Below are positions 1 through 6,263 of a stretch of DNA of 9,719 bases, in pieces (within the stretch, counting starts at the first letter, position 1; each line of letters opens with the position of its first letter). The notes beneath the pieces were generated by a model. The model worked only from the letters and a program-made list of their open reading frames with translations, was not told the origin of the DNA and searched no databases. Source of the DNA: Verrucomicrobiota bacterium. GTDB taxonomy: Bacteria; Verrucomicrobiota; Verrucomicrobiia; Chthoniobacterales; UBA10450. The translations under genes were made by a program, and so were the position numbers. Location of the stretch: NCBI GenBank assembly GCA_003219115.1, contig QHPN01000054.1, positions 1 to 9,719 on the forward strand, given 5' to 3'.

Positions 1-764
1 CGCTCGAAGCCGGCAAACATGTTTTTTGTCAGGCGCGGATGTCGAACGATCGCGCCGAAGCCGAGGAAATGCTAGCCGCCTCGCTTCGATTCCCCAAGCA
101 AGTGACGATGCTATGTCCGCCGCCCTACGGTTTACGCGGCGATCTGGTTGTGAAAAAACTGCTGGCTGAAAATTTTCTCGGGCAAATTCACACCATCAAG
201 CTGCAAAGTTTTCATGGCAATTATTTGAACTCAAGTGCGCCGGCGCACTGGCGGCAGCGCATCGAGATTAGCGGACTCAACGTCATGACCTTGGGGATTT
301 ACGTCGAAGTGCTGCACCGGTGGTTCGGCGACATCGACGGCTTGTTTGCGCGCGGGAAAATTTTGTATCCGGACAGAGAAGCCTACAAAGTCATTATCCC
401 TGATGCGCTTTCGGTGCTTTGCCATTTCGCTAACGGCGCGGAAGGCGTGCTCGAGTTCAGCGGCATCCACGCGCACGCCACCGGCGACAAGCTGGAAGTT
501 TACGGCTCCGCCGGAACGCTGGTTTACGATTTTACCGCCGATGTGATCACAGCCGGAAGAGTCGGGGACCGCGCATTGGAGGAAGTGAACGTGCCGAAAG
601 AACTCGCCCGCGAATGGAACGTGGAAAATGATTTTCTCGATGCTGTTAAAGCAGGCGGTCACGATCGGCCATCTCCGACCTTCGAAGATGGCCTGCGTTA
701 CATGAAAGTAGTCCAGGCTGTGGCCGATTCCCGCGCTCGCAACGAATGGATCACGATCACGTGA
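1..764 (+). CDS. Gfo/Idh/MocA-family oxidoreductase, 5' end outside window
   Basis: This is the C-terminal part (about 253 residues) of a Gfo/Idh/MocA-type NAD(P)-dependent sugar or cyclitol dehydrogenase-like protein. The frame is open to the window edge, so the ATG at 39 is internal: the preceding codons give LEAGKHVFCQARM, which aligns with the family's LEAGKHVFCEKPM segment at the end of the Rossmann half. The C-terminal beta-sheet domain is recognisable from DKLEVYGSAGTLVYD (codons around 490-530) and the terminal helix before ITIT. The family's catalytic Lys in EKP is replaced (QAR, 30-38). In the second motif, usually GG-x3-D-x2-x-H, the Asp is Thr (288-290) and the His is Tyr (300-302). 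It may therefore be a non-dehydrogenase or divergent branch. Its substrate is unknown. No partner gene follows closely; the next gene starts 234 bases downstream. Confidence 0.88.
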   Translation, partial: LEAGKHVFCQARMSNDRAEAEEMLAASLRFPKQVTMLCPPPYGLRGDLVVKKLLAENFLGQIHTIKLQSFHGNYLNSSAPAHWRQRIEISGLNVMTLGIYVEVLHRWFGDIDGLFARGKILYPDREAYKVIIPDALSVLCHFANGAEGVLEFSGIHAHATGDKLEVYGSAGTLVYDFTADVITAGRVGDRALEEVNVPKELAREWNVENDFLDAVKAGGHDRPSPTFEDGLRYMKVVQAVADSRARNEWITIT

Positions 765-803
765 TTCGACTAAGACCACCGAGGGCAAGGAGAGCACAGA
801 GAT

Positions 804-824
804 CTGAAAGAAATTTCAGTTTTA
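804..824 (+). terminator. weak hairpin with short T run after the oxidoreductase
   Basis: A 6-bp perfect stem (CTGAAA / TTTCAG, 804-809 and 814-819) closes a GAAA tetraloop and is followed by TTTTA. It lies 40 bases past the oxidoreductase stop. The stem is A/T-rich and short, so a role as intrinsic terminator is only possible, not established. Confidence 0.3.
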
Positions 825-843
825 GCTGAAGTCTGAAAAGAAG

Positions 844-927
844 GACAGGATTTACAGGATCTCACAGGATTACGGAAGGCGAACTGCGGTTCTGAATCCA
901 ATCTTGTTAAGCCCGATAACCCGGTCC
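844..927 (+). repeat. decayed inverted repeat built on ACAGGAT units
   Basis: The left arm has three copies of ACAGGAT (845-851, 854-860, 864-870) spaced 9-10 bp. The right arm (900-927) matches the reverse complement of the left arm at 16 of 28 positions. It fits better (21 of 28) an idealised AATCCTGT-repeat arm that I recall from intergenic repeats of Verrucomicrobiota and similar genomes. A purine-rich stretch at 775-802 resembles another recalled spacer repeat (CACAGAG type). Together these fill most of the 765-998 spacer. I see no gene in it, and frame remnants there are interrupted by stops. Confidence 0.5.
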
Positions 928-998
928 AGAACGTCAAGGTTTGAGCTGATAGGGCCCTCGGTTACACGAAGACCGACGCCGATTAAATCATCGGGCAG

Positions 999-2708
999 GT
1001 GAATGCTCTAAAGGTAACACTTCTGTTTTTCTGCCTCAGCGCCCAAATCGCGCTTGCGGGTTTCGAAAAATATTCAGGACTTGTTGTTGCTGATCAGCAA
1101 GAGACGAAGCCAAAGCCGGGAACAGTGCGTGTGACCTACCTTGGCGTGAACGGTTACCAGTTTGAGGCAAACGGGCACGCCTTGCTGGTGGATCCGTACT
1201 TCACTCGGGCGGGATTAACCTCGATCGCATTCCAACAACGGCTCGAACCTAACGAGACGCGGATTAGTTTTGGCCTGCGACATGTCCGATCGCGCGCCGA
1301 CGCGGTGCTGGTCACACACGCGCACTTCGATCATCTCTTCGACGTTCCCGAAATCATGGAGCGGACGAACGCGCGGCTGGTCGCGGGAGCGACGGCCGCG
1401 AACCTGACGATGTCGTGTGGGCTCGAGCGTAGTCGATGTGTCATCGTTCAACCGGGATCGATCCAGGTGATCGGTCCGTGGCGGATTCGCGTTCTGCCGT
1501 CGGCACACGATCGAATTTTCGGTTGGCTGCCATTTCGGGGAACGACAACAGAACCCGGAACGTGCCCGGCAAAAGCATCCGACTGGCGTCTTGGCGAACC
1601 AATGGCGTTTCTAATCGAAGCGAATGGCAAACGCGTTTACATCGACTCCGGAGGAACACCCGATGTCTTGTCCTCGGCTCAAGTCGCCCCGGTCGATCTC
1701 GCGATTCTCGGCGTTGCGTTACCGGACAGTCGAAAACGATTGCGCGCAACGATTGAGCGGCTCCGACCGAAATATGTTCTGCCGAGTCATCAGGATGATT
1801 TCTTTTCGCCGGTCGAACGCGGATTTGTTTTCGGCAAATTGACCAACTTCCCGGAGGTCGTGCGTCCATTCCAACGACACGAAATTAACTCGCATCTTAT
1901 TTTGCTCGATTATTTTCGGGCCGTGGACAATTCCGTGACAAACGAAGTCTCGCCACGCGCGCGTCGCTACGGTCTTTTCGTCACCGCGCTGGCGCCGGTC
2001 ATTCCACAAATCCTCGGTAGCGCATTCAACATCTGGTACAACGCGATTGTCATCGCGCCGTTGCTGGTGACAGAAGAATTGCGGCATCGCTTCGCCGCCA
2101 CGGTGATATTTTACAATGCGGTCGTTTATCCGGTCGCGATCGCAGTCTGGATTTATGTCATTTTGTCGCTGCGCCCAGGTTTTCGCGCGTTGATCACAGG
2201 CGATGGAGTTGCGCCGGAAGAACTCGATCGGGCGCAGCGGCGCGTTGTGCATCTGCCATGGATCGCGTTCGCCATTTCCAGCAGCGCATGGCTTGGCTGC
2301 ATTCCCGCTTTCCTTTTCGCGCTAACGACAACTGGAAGTCCGGTCGGCTCGCAACTGTTCTGGCATTTGCCGATTTCGTTTTTGGTTTCTGCTTTCATCG
2401 CCGTCACGCAAACGTTCTTTCTCGTCGAACTGGCGAGTCAGTGGGCGCTTTTTCTGGTTTTCTTTCGCGATTCCCGGCCGGACCGATTGGAAGGAATTCA
2501 TCCGCCATCGTTGCGGACTCGTGGATTAATGTGGGCGATTTCGACCGGCCTTTGCCCGACCGGTTCATTACTTCTCTTAATGTTCGCACCGCATTCACCC
2601 ACCTGGAACCCCGCAATGGTTCGCAGTCTTCGTCGGCACGGTTGGCATTGCTTTCGGTCTTTGCTCTGCGATTTTGATCACGCGTTTGGTTGCGAAACCG
2701 GTCGATGA
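999..2708 (+). CDS. exported MBL-fold hydrolase, read through into the membrane half of an adenylate cyclase
   Basis: The 569-residue frame has two parts. Residues 1-20 are a signal peptide (short basic start, hydrophobic core, ALA before the cut), which supports the GTG start at 999. Residues about 42-306 are a UlaG-like metallo-beta-lactamase domain: H107-x-H109-x-D111-H112 (THAHFDH), H170-D171, D216 (IDSGG) and H264 (PSHQDD). These are all the metal ligands expected for a di-metal hydrolase; the substrate is unknown and the site of action is probably the periplasm. From about residue 313 the protein is the N-terminal region of a membrane adenylate cyclase, with TM segments beginning near residue 324 and five present before the break. 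From residue about 540 the frame is wrong: the +1 frame continues the homology into TM6 and HAMP, so the last 30 or so residues are out-of-frame sequence. The join between the two parts is itself suspect (see 1918-1938). Confidence 0.8.
   Translation: MNALKVTLLFFCLSAQIALAGFEKYSGLVVADQQETKPKPGTVRVTYLGVNGYQFEANGHALLVDPYFTRAGLTSIAFQQRLEPNETRISFGLRHVRSRADAVLVTHAHFDHLFDVPEIMERTNARLVAGATAANLTMSCGLERSRCVIVQPGSIQVIGPWRIRVLPSAHDRIFGWLPFRGTTTEPGTCPAKASDWRLGEPMAFLIEANGKRVYIDSGGTPDVLSSAQVAPVDLAILGVALPDSRKRLRATIERLRPKYVLPSHQDDFFSPVERGFVFGKLTNFPEVVRPFQRHEINSHLILLDYFRAVDNSVTNEVSPRARRYGLFVTALAPVIPQILGSAFNIWYNAIVIAPLLVTEELRHRFAATVIFYNAVVYPVAIAVWIYVILSLRPGFRALITGDGVAPEELDRAQRRVVHLPWIAFAISSSAWLGCIPAFLFALTTTGSPVGSQLFWHLPISFLVSAFIAVTQTFFLVELASQWALFLVFFRDSRPDRLEGIHPPSLRTRGLMWAISTGLCPTGSLLLLMFAPHSPTWNPAMVRSLRRHGWHCFRSLLCDFDHAFGCETGR
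1918..1938 (+). other. suspected gene boundary: hydrolase stop overlapping cyclase GTG
   Basis: In the frame as given, the hydrolase runs straight into the cyclase. If one G of the GGG run at 1918-1920 is removed, the hydrolase would end in DYFRPWTIP followed by TGA at 1936-1938. A GTG at 1935-1937, in the cyclase frame, would overlap that stop as GTGA, a common coupled-translation layout. The cyclase would then begin VTNEVSPRARR, a sensible basic cytoplasmic start before TM1. This is an inference from frame analysis. A genuine fusion remains possible. Confidence 0.4.
2609..2617 (+). other. frameshift site 1 in the cyclase (one extra base)
   Basis: Upstream the cyclase reads in the frame of 999 to TWNPA. 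Downstream the conserved TM6 reads in the next frame as WFAVFVGTVGIAFGL from 2617. The shift must lie within 2581-2708, because the downstream frame has a TAA at 2578-2580 and the upstream frame ends at 2708. The most economical site is the CCCC (2609-2612) or AA (2615-2616) run, with one extra base. Confidence 0.8.
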
Positions 2709-3462
2709 ATTGCGGGCTGGCTTTCACGCCGTCGGCCAAGGTCAACTCGATGTCCAAATTCCGTTGCGACGCGCCGACGAATTTGGCGCGCTGGTTGGCG
2801 ATTTCAATCAGATGGTGGTCGAGCTGCGAGACAAGGAACGGTTGCGCCGCGCGTTTGGTCTCCACGTTGGTGAGAAAGTTGCGCAACAAATCATGGCGCG
2901 CGATCCGGCCCTTGGTGGCACCGAGCAAGTCGTTACTCTTCTATTTCTCGATCTTCGCGGATTCAGCGCGCGCGCGGCCCAGGCCGAACCGAAAATGATC
3001 GTCAATCTTCTGAATCGATTTCTGCAAGCGATGGTCGAGATCGTGGAAACGGAGCACGGCGGCATGGAACACGACGGCATGGTGAACAAATTTTTGGGCG
3101 ACGGTTTCATGGCAATTTTCGGTGCCGGTTCGAGTGCAAGCACCCACGCCGATGACGCCGTTGCCGCGGGATGCTCGATGCTGTGTCGTCTCGAACTTTT
3201 CAATGCCGATCTGGTGCGTCGGAATGAAGCGCCTCTCGGCATCGGAATCGGAATCAATACCGGACGTGCGATTGTGGGCAGCATCGGTTCGTCGGAACGG
3301 ATGGAGTTTACAGTAATTGGAAACACCGTGAATGTGGCGTCGCGAATTGAAGGATTGAACAAAAGGCTCGACACGTCGTTGCTGCTAAGCAAAGCGACAA
3401 AGGATCATCTCACGCGACCAATTAGTTTGCGGGCTTGCCACCGCAGCACATCAAAGGCGTAG
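2674..3462 (+). CDS. class III adenylate cyclase, HAMP and catalytic part (frameshifted at both ends)
   Basis: This is the cytoplasmic half of a six-TM/HAMP/CHD nucleotide cyclase that makes a cyclic nucleotide, most likely cAMP from ATP. HAMP spans residues about 2-56 and the catalytic domain about 85 to the end. The active-site set is complete: metal Asp93 (FLDLRGFS) and Asp143 (FLGDGF), adenine-selecting Lys139 (NKF), Thr213 (FTVIG) in place of the usual Asp, and Asn220 with Arg224 (VNVASR). Thr at that place is the class IIIb signature, a group often bicarbonate-responsive. The TTG at 2674 is only the first start codon in this frame; homology continues upstream through TM6 to about 2617 and, after the frame correction, into the preceding frame. 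The last 10 or so residues before 3462 are also out of frame: the true C-terminus lies in another frame and ends at 3494. It is either a recently broken gene or a sequence with indel errors. Confidence 0.85.
   Translation: MITRLVAKPVDELRAGFHAVGQGQLDVQIPLRRADEFGALVGDFNQMVVELRDKERLRRAFGLHVGEKVAQQIMARDPALGGTEQVVTLLFLDLRGFSARAAQAEPKMIVNLLNRFLQAMVEIVETEHGGMEHDGMVNKFLGDGFMAIFGAGSSASTHADDAVAAGCSMLCRLELFNADLVRRNEAPLGIGIGINTGRAIVGSIGSSERMEFTVIGNTVNVASRIEGLNKRLDTSLLLSKATKDHLTRPISLRACHRSTSKA
3052..3081 (+). repeat. 15-bp tandem duplication inside the cyclase catalytic domain
   Basis: Two adjacent 15-base units (3052-3066 and 3067-3081) match at 13 of 15 positions and encode EHGGM then EHDGM. Cyclases of this type normally have a single HGG-type turn just before the VNKF strand, so this adds five residues close to catalytic Lys139 without breaking the frame. 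Confidence 0.75.
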
Positions 3463-3494
3463 ATTCACCTGTCGAAATTTTTACAATCGAGTAG
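3434..3494 (+). other. frameshift site 2 and displaced cyclase C-terminus
   Basis: From 3435 the other frame reads LPPQHIKGVDSPVEIFTIE and stops with TAG at 3492-3494. This matches the usual cyclase ending (PxxVKGxxxPVxxYxL pattern). In the frame as given, the residues after ISLRA are unrelated and stop at 3462. One missing base at about 3434-3437 (GCTTG) explains this. The missing base restores the frame of position 999, so 999-3494 is a whole number of codons (832). Confidence 0.82.
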
Positions 3495-3510
3495 TAGCCA
3501 TCGCGTTGTC

Positions 3511-3632
3511 GTAGCACGGCCATCTCGGCTGTGGGGCCAACGGGCATCTTGCCCGTTGCTTGAAGTGCGCCTAGCTGAGGTATCTTGGCTACCGCGGTAA
3601 TGAGTCAACGGGCGACACGCCCGTTGTGCTAC
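3511..3632. repeat. REP-like palindrome pair with terminal inverted repeats
   Basis: Two hairpins have identical 8-bp stem cores. The first is CAACGGGCA-TCT-TGCCCGTTG at 3538-3558 and the second is CAACGGGCG-ACA-CGCCCGTTG at 3606-3626. Both have 9-bp perfect stems and 3-base loops. The segment is bounded by GTAGCAC (3511-3517) and its reverse complement GTGCTAC (3626-3632), so the whole resembles a REPIN-type doublet. It occupies the gap between two convergent genes and its right end includes the stop codon of the YfhO-like gene. No gene is seen between 3495 and 3628. Confidence 0.7.
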
Positions 3633-5875
3633 TTGCGCCGCCAGCGCTGGCGGCGCAAAGCGCAAAATGCGAAGATTGCTGACACCATCCAGACCATTGC
3701 CGATGTAATTGCGCTTACTCCCCCGTAGATGAGCCAGTCGGGTCGGTAGGAAAGTGTCATTCGTCCGTGCATTCCGGGTGGAACTTCGACTAGCGGGATC
3801 AGGTTGCGCTCTGAAAAGACCGCAAGGTTGTTCCCATTGATTCGTGCGCGATAACCTGGAAAGAACGGACGCGAGAAGGCGATCAACGCCGGATGTTCTC
3901 CCACGGGAACATCGAGGGAGACGCTCAGACAGTTTCGTCCTGCGGCGATGTCACTGATTCTTGCGATCGAATTTTTGCCGAAGAAATTTACCGAACGGAC
4001 GACTGGCAGCGGTTCGCCCCGGCGATGAAAAACACGGCCCTCATCGTTCTCAGTCACTAACTGCCACTCGCTGGCTGGCTGCGGAGCGAAATTGAATTCC
4101 TTGGCTACCACAATCCCGTCAATTCCGATGCGTTGCAACAGGCCATCCTCGTTTGCTTGATGCTGCAGGAGCCATTCGGCCAGGTTCGGATCGACTTCGC
4201 CATGAATGGCACTGGCTAATTCGCGGGCGACGCCGGCAGGTCGAATGGGACTGTAGCCATTAACGAAACGCAGGCCAGCCCACATCGAGGTGCTGCCGAG
4301 GCGAACGGTTTGTCCAATCGGCGCGGGTTTTGCCTCCATCCGATAAAGGGTCTCTGGCGGCGGATAAACACTGAAGTAAAGGCGTTGCGGATCCAGCGGC
4401 TGCGATTCTAACAAGGATTGGGCAAGATTGTACTTTGGAACCCCGCCATTTGGTGGAATGCAGAAGTAAGTTACGAGAAGCGCGACGAAGGTGATTGCTG
4501 GGGGCGACCAATCGCTCGCGAATTGAAATCCGAATGATTCAATTCCCAGCCAAATCAGAGCGAGACCGAAGAATATCCAGGCGAGAGGGAAGAGATGTTC
4601 GCCCCCAGTTTTTGCGATGATGCCGACGAGCATGAGGAGGAGCATGAGCAGGAGCAAGAGGAAGGCGGCAATACGTCGTCGTTTTTGCGGAAATGCCGCG
4701 AGGGCTTCGGCGGCGCAGAGGGCGAGGACGAGATGCAAGAGTGGGAGCCAGCGGAAACTCCAACGAAAAACGCCGGCAGTGGGCAGCATGGCGAGGATGA
4801 AAACAACGAGTAGAAGAGCCAGTTCCCAGCCGATCTTTTTCAGAACGGCGCGGCTGTTGACGACCAAGCCGAGGCACAATGCCGCCGGGGCGACCATACC
4901 GCACGCTAGTTCGGCCGCACGATGTGGCTCGATCTTGGATGAAAAGTTGGACCAATTTACGGTCCAGGAGGGCAGAACCAGTCCAGGCCACGCGTTCCAC
5001 GGGATCAGCCATTGCCAGTGAGCGGAGGGATCGAGCGATTGTCGCGCGGAACCCTGGACGTAATCGAGCAACGCCAGCCAGGCCGGCGCGGCAAGCCCGA
5101 GACCGAGAATCACACCGACATACAGCGGCCAAATTCTCGCTAGCCGATTCCGGTAGGGGCGGTTCACCGAACGGCCCGACCCATTTGGGCGATTGAGGTC
5201 AATCGCCCCTGCCTGAAACGTGGGGCGCAGCACCAGCCAAACCAGCACCAGGCCCAACATCAGAACGGTGTAGGGAAATCCGCCGGTAATGAGCAGATAA
5301 ATGAATGGGGCCGGCCAGAGGAAACGCCACCTTGAACGCCTAGGATTCACGGTCCGCTCCGCAGCCCACCACGCCCATGGCAGCCAGGTGAATGCGCCGA
5401 GTGCGCCGAACCAATCGCTTGCGCCCCAGCAAATAATCCAGCCGTTGAGTGACCCGACCAGCGCGACGAAGATGGACAGTGGAGTCGATAGTTGCCGGCC
5501 ACGCGCGAGCATAAACGCACCGGCGCTGAGCATTGCGAGATGAGCGATGGAAACCGCGGCTGCCTGTTGCGAAAAAGTCAGCGGCAATTTCCAGATGCAA
5601 ACAATCAGCGCGTTAATAAAAATCGAAAACACGCCGTATTGAAATTCGCCGGCGAGATTTCCGCAGACCCAGGAGAAGGGGCTGAGGAGTGGGAACTCGC
5701 CGTGATTCCATGCGCGTGCCATATCGGCGAAGACTGGGAGAACTGAGATTTCGTAATCGTCGTTCCAAAAAATGCGCGGATTGTGCGCGAGGAGTAGGGT
5801 GCTGAAGAGTATGACAGCGACAGCGGCGATCGTTGCGCCGATTAGTTCAGAACGCGTGGATCGCAGCCTGGACAT
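3629..5875 (-). CDS. YfhO-like multi-pass membrane protein (GT-C-like fold)
   Basis: The 748-residue protein starts at ATG 5875 with TM1 at residues about 12-31, followed by WNDDY (D39, D40) in the first outer loop, where GT-C-type glycosyltransferases carry acidic catalytic residues. The segment that follows (FPLLSPFSW...EFQYGVFSIFINAL) fits the YfhO pattern of an l-P-x-x-x-P loop and Q-x-G-V-F. Many TM helices continue to residue about 475. A periplasmic domain follows (about 475-710) with PFFPGYRARINGN (about 667-680), matching the family's YPGW-x-A-x-x-DG segment, and YRPDW before the last TM (about 714-738). The tail is basic. In Bacillus, YfhO acts in lipoteichoic acid glycosylation; here the acceptor is unknown. 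The frame is intact over 2.2 kb. Residues about 222-241 are encoded by a palindromic insertion (5155-5210). No clear Shine-Dalgarno precedes the ATG. It is a single gene, convergent with the cyclase. Confidence 0.8.
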   Translation of the reverse strand: MSRLRSTRSELIGATIAAVAVILFSTLLLAHNPRIFWNDDYEISVLPVFADMARAWNHGEFPLLSPFSWVCGNLAGEFQYGVFSIFINALIVCIWKLPLTFSQQAAAVSIAHLAMLSAGAFMLARGRQLSTPLSIFVALVGSLNGWIICWGASDWFGALGAFTWLPWAWWAAERTVNPRRSRWRFLWPAPFIYLLITGGFPYTVLMLGLVLVWLVLRPTFQAGAIDLNRPNGSGRSVNRPYRNRLARIWPLYVGVILGLGLAAPAWLALLDYVQGSARQSLDPSAHWQWLIPWNAWPGLVLPSWTVNWSNFSSKIEPHRAAELACGMVAPAALCLGLVVNSRAVLKKIGWELALLLVVFILAMLPTAGVFRWSFRWLPLLHLVLALCAAEALAAFPQKRRRIAAFLLLLLMLLLMLVGIIAKTGGEHLFPLAWIFFGLALIWLGIESFGFQFASDWSPPAITFVALLVTYFCIPPNGGVPKYNLAQSLLESQPLDPQRLYFSVYPPPETLYRMEAKPAPIGQTVRLGSTSMWAGLRFVNGYSPIRPAGVARELASAIHGEVDPNLAEWLLQHQANEDGLLQRIGIDGIVVAKEFNFAPQPASEWQLVTENDEGRVFHRRGEPLPVVRSVNFFGKNSIARISDIAAGRNCLSVSLDVPVGEHPALIAFSRPFFPGYRARINGNNLAVFSERNLIPLVEVPPGMHGRMTLSYRPDWLIYGGVSAITSAMVWMVSAIFAFCALRRQRWRRK
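3633..3658. terminator. 26-bp perfect palindrome at the YfhO-like gene's 3' end
   Basis: The sequence 3633-3658 is a perfect palindrome (13-bp arms, TTGCGCCGCCAGC and its complement). It encodes the basic last residues of the YfhO-like protein (RRQRWRRK). It could form a very stable cruciform or RNA hairpin and act as a bidirectional end signal between convergent genes. However, no T run follows on either strand, so terminator function is uncertain. Confidence 0.4.
5155..5210. repeat. 56-bp palindromic element inside the YfhO-like coding sequence
   Basis: AGGGGCG (5155-5161) and CGCCCCT (5204-5210) are terminal inverted repeats. Inside, GGGCGATTGA (5187-5196) and TCAATCGCCC (5199-5208) form a 10-bp perfect palindrome with a 2-base centre. 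A GTTC-ACC-GAAC mini-hairpin lies near 5162-5172. On the coding (-) strand the element adds the hydrophilic peptide GAIDLNRPNGSGRSVNRPY without a stop, in the loop between two TM helices. It resembles the short GC-rich spacer palindromes seen in cyanobacteria and other bacteria, and in behaviour the Rickettsia palindromic elements that sit in frame in genes. Confidence 0.65.
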
Positions 5876-5914
5876 TCGGCGACGTCAACGCCCGAGACCG
5901 CCCAAAGCAGAAAA

Positions 5915-5949
5915 CGAACACCGAACACCGAATGCCGAACACCGAACGC
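5915..5949. repeat. five 7-bp tandem units (CGAACAC type)
   Basis: The units are CGAACAC, CGAACAC, CGAATGC, CGAACAC and CGAACGC, in order at 5915-5949. They lie 40 bases upstream of the YfhO-like start (- strand) and 24 bases beyond the end of the four-helix relic. The rest of 5876-5973 shows no gene. Similar CGAACAC/CGAACGC strings are recalled from spacers in related genomes. Function is unknown; the position would overlap the YfhO-like gene's promoter region. Confidence 0.65.
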
Positions 5950-5973
5950 CAAGTGGCAATTTTTGTGGCGTCA

Positions 5974-6263
5974 TCACGTGTTTCGTCCCTGCTCGCTTGT
6001 TAGCACACTTGCGACGAAAATTCCGATAAGTTCTTCGGCTTCAGCGAGGCATGGGGCCAAACGCGGATCCCGATTCATCTTCTTGAGCCGTGATACCAAG
6101 CTGAGCCACCGTCGGGTTTCGCGGGGAGCTCCTTTAAGCAAACCTTGAGTTTATGGATAAAATCTTTGCAGTTGCCTGCTCTGGTGTTGGGCAAGTCGTC
6201 TGTCAATTCAACAACTGCGACGGCGAACTCCATCGGCGTTTTTCCCCTTGTTTTTATCTTCAT
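5974..6263 (-). pseudogene. four-helix-bundle protein (23S rRNA IVS type), internally deleted and frameshifted
   Basis: From ATG 6263 the frame reads MKIKTRGKTPMEFAVAVVEL then DDLPNTRAGN, the first helix of the four-helix-bundle family found in 23S rRNA intervening sequences and as stand-alone genes. It then jumps to KDFIHKLKVCLKE, so the central QLLRSxTSVGANYRAACR-type segment (about 27 residues) is missing in frame. Near 6121-6132 the frame is lost and the given frame stops at 6075. The other frame continues TRRWLSLVSRLKK, then RLAPCLAEAEELIGIFVASV, and ends at TGA 5974, matching the family's last helix. The ATG overlaps the upstream hydrolase stop (ATGA at 6260-6263), which implies former translational coupling. 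With one deletion and one frameshift it is very likely non-functional. Confidence 0.78.

Noticed and set aside
39..764. ATG at 39 as the true start of the oxidoreductase
   Set aside because: The frame is open to the window edge and the upstream codons encode a conserved family segment, so the gene begins outside the window.
950..990. Possible gene remnant (ALGYTKTDAD followed by a stop) resembling the RuvA C-terminal helix
   Set aside because: Only about ten residues, with stops directly upstream in the same frame; too short to support.
2808..3392. 194-residue open frame on the - strand
   Set aside because: It is antisense to the cyclase catalytic domain and its composition is that of a complement frame.
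3538..3626. Two similar hairpins as a CRISPR array
   Set aside because: Only two units, self-complementary, with no cas genes; REP-type palindromes fit better.
4539..5132. Arg-rich 197-residue frame on the - strand, and a Glu-rich frame at 4595-4813 (+)
   Set aside because: Both are off-frame readings of the YfhO-like gene; the Glu-rich one is the complement of a Leu-rich TM helix.
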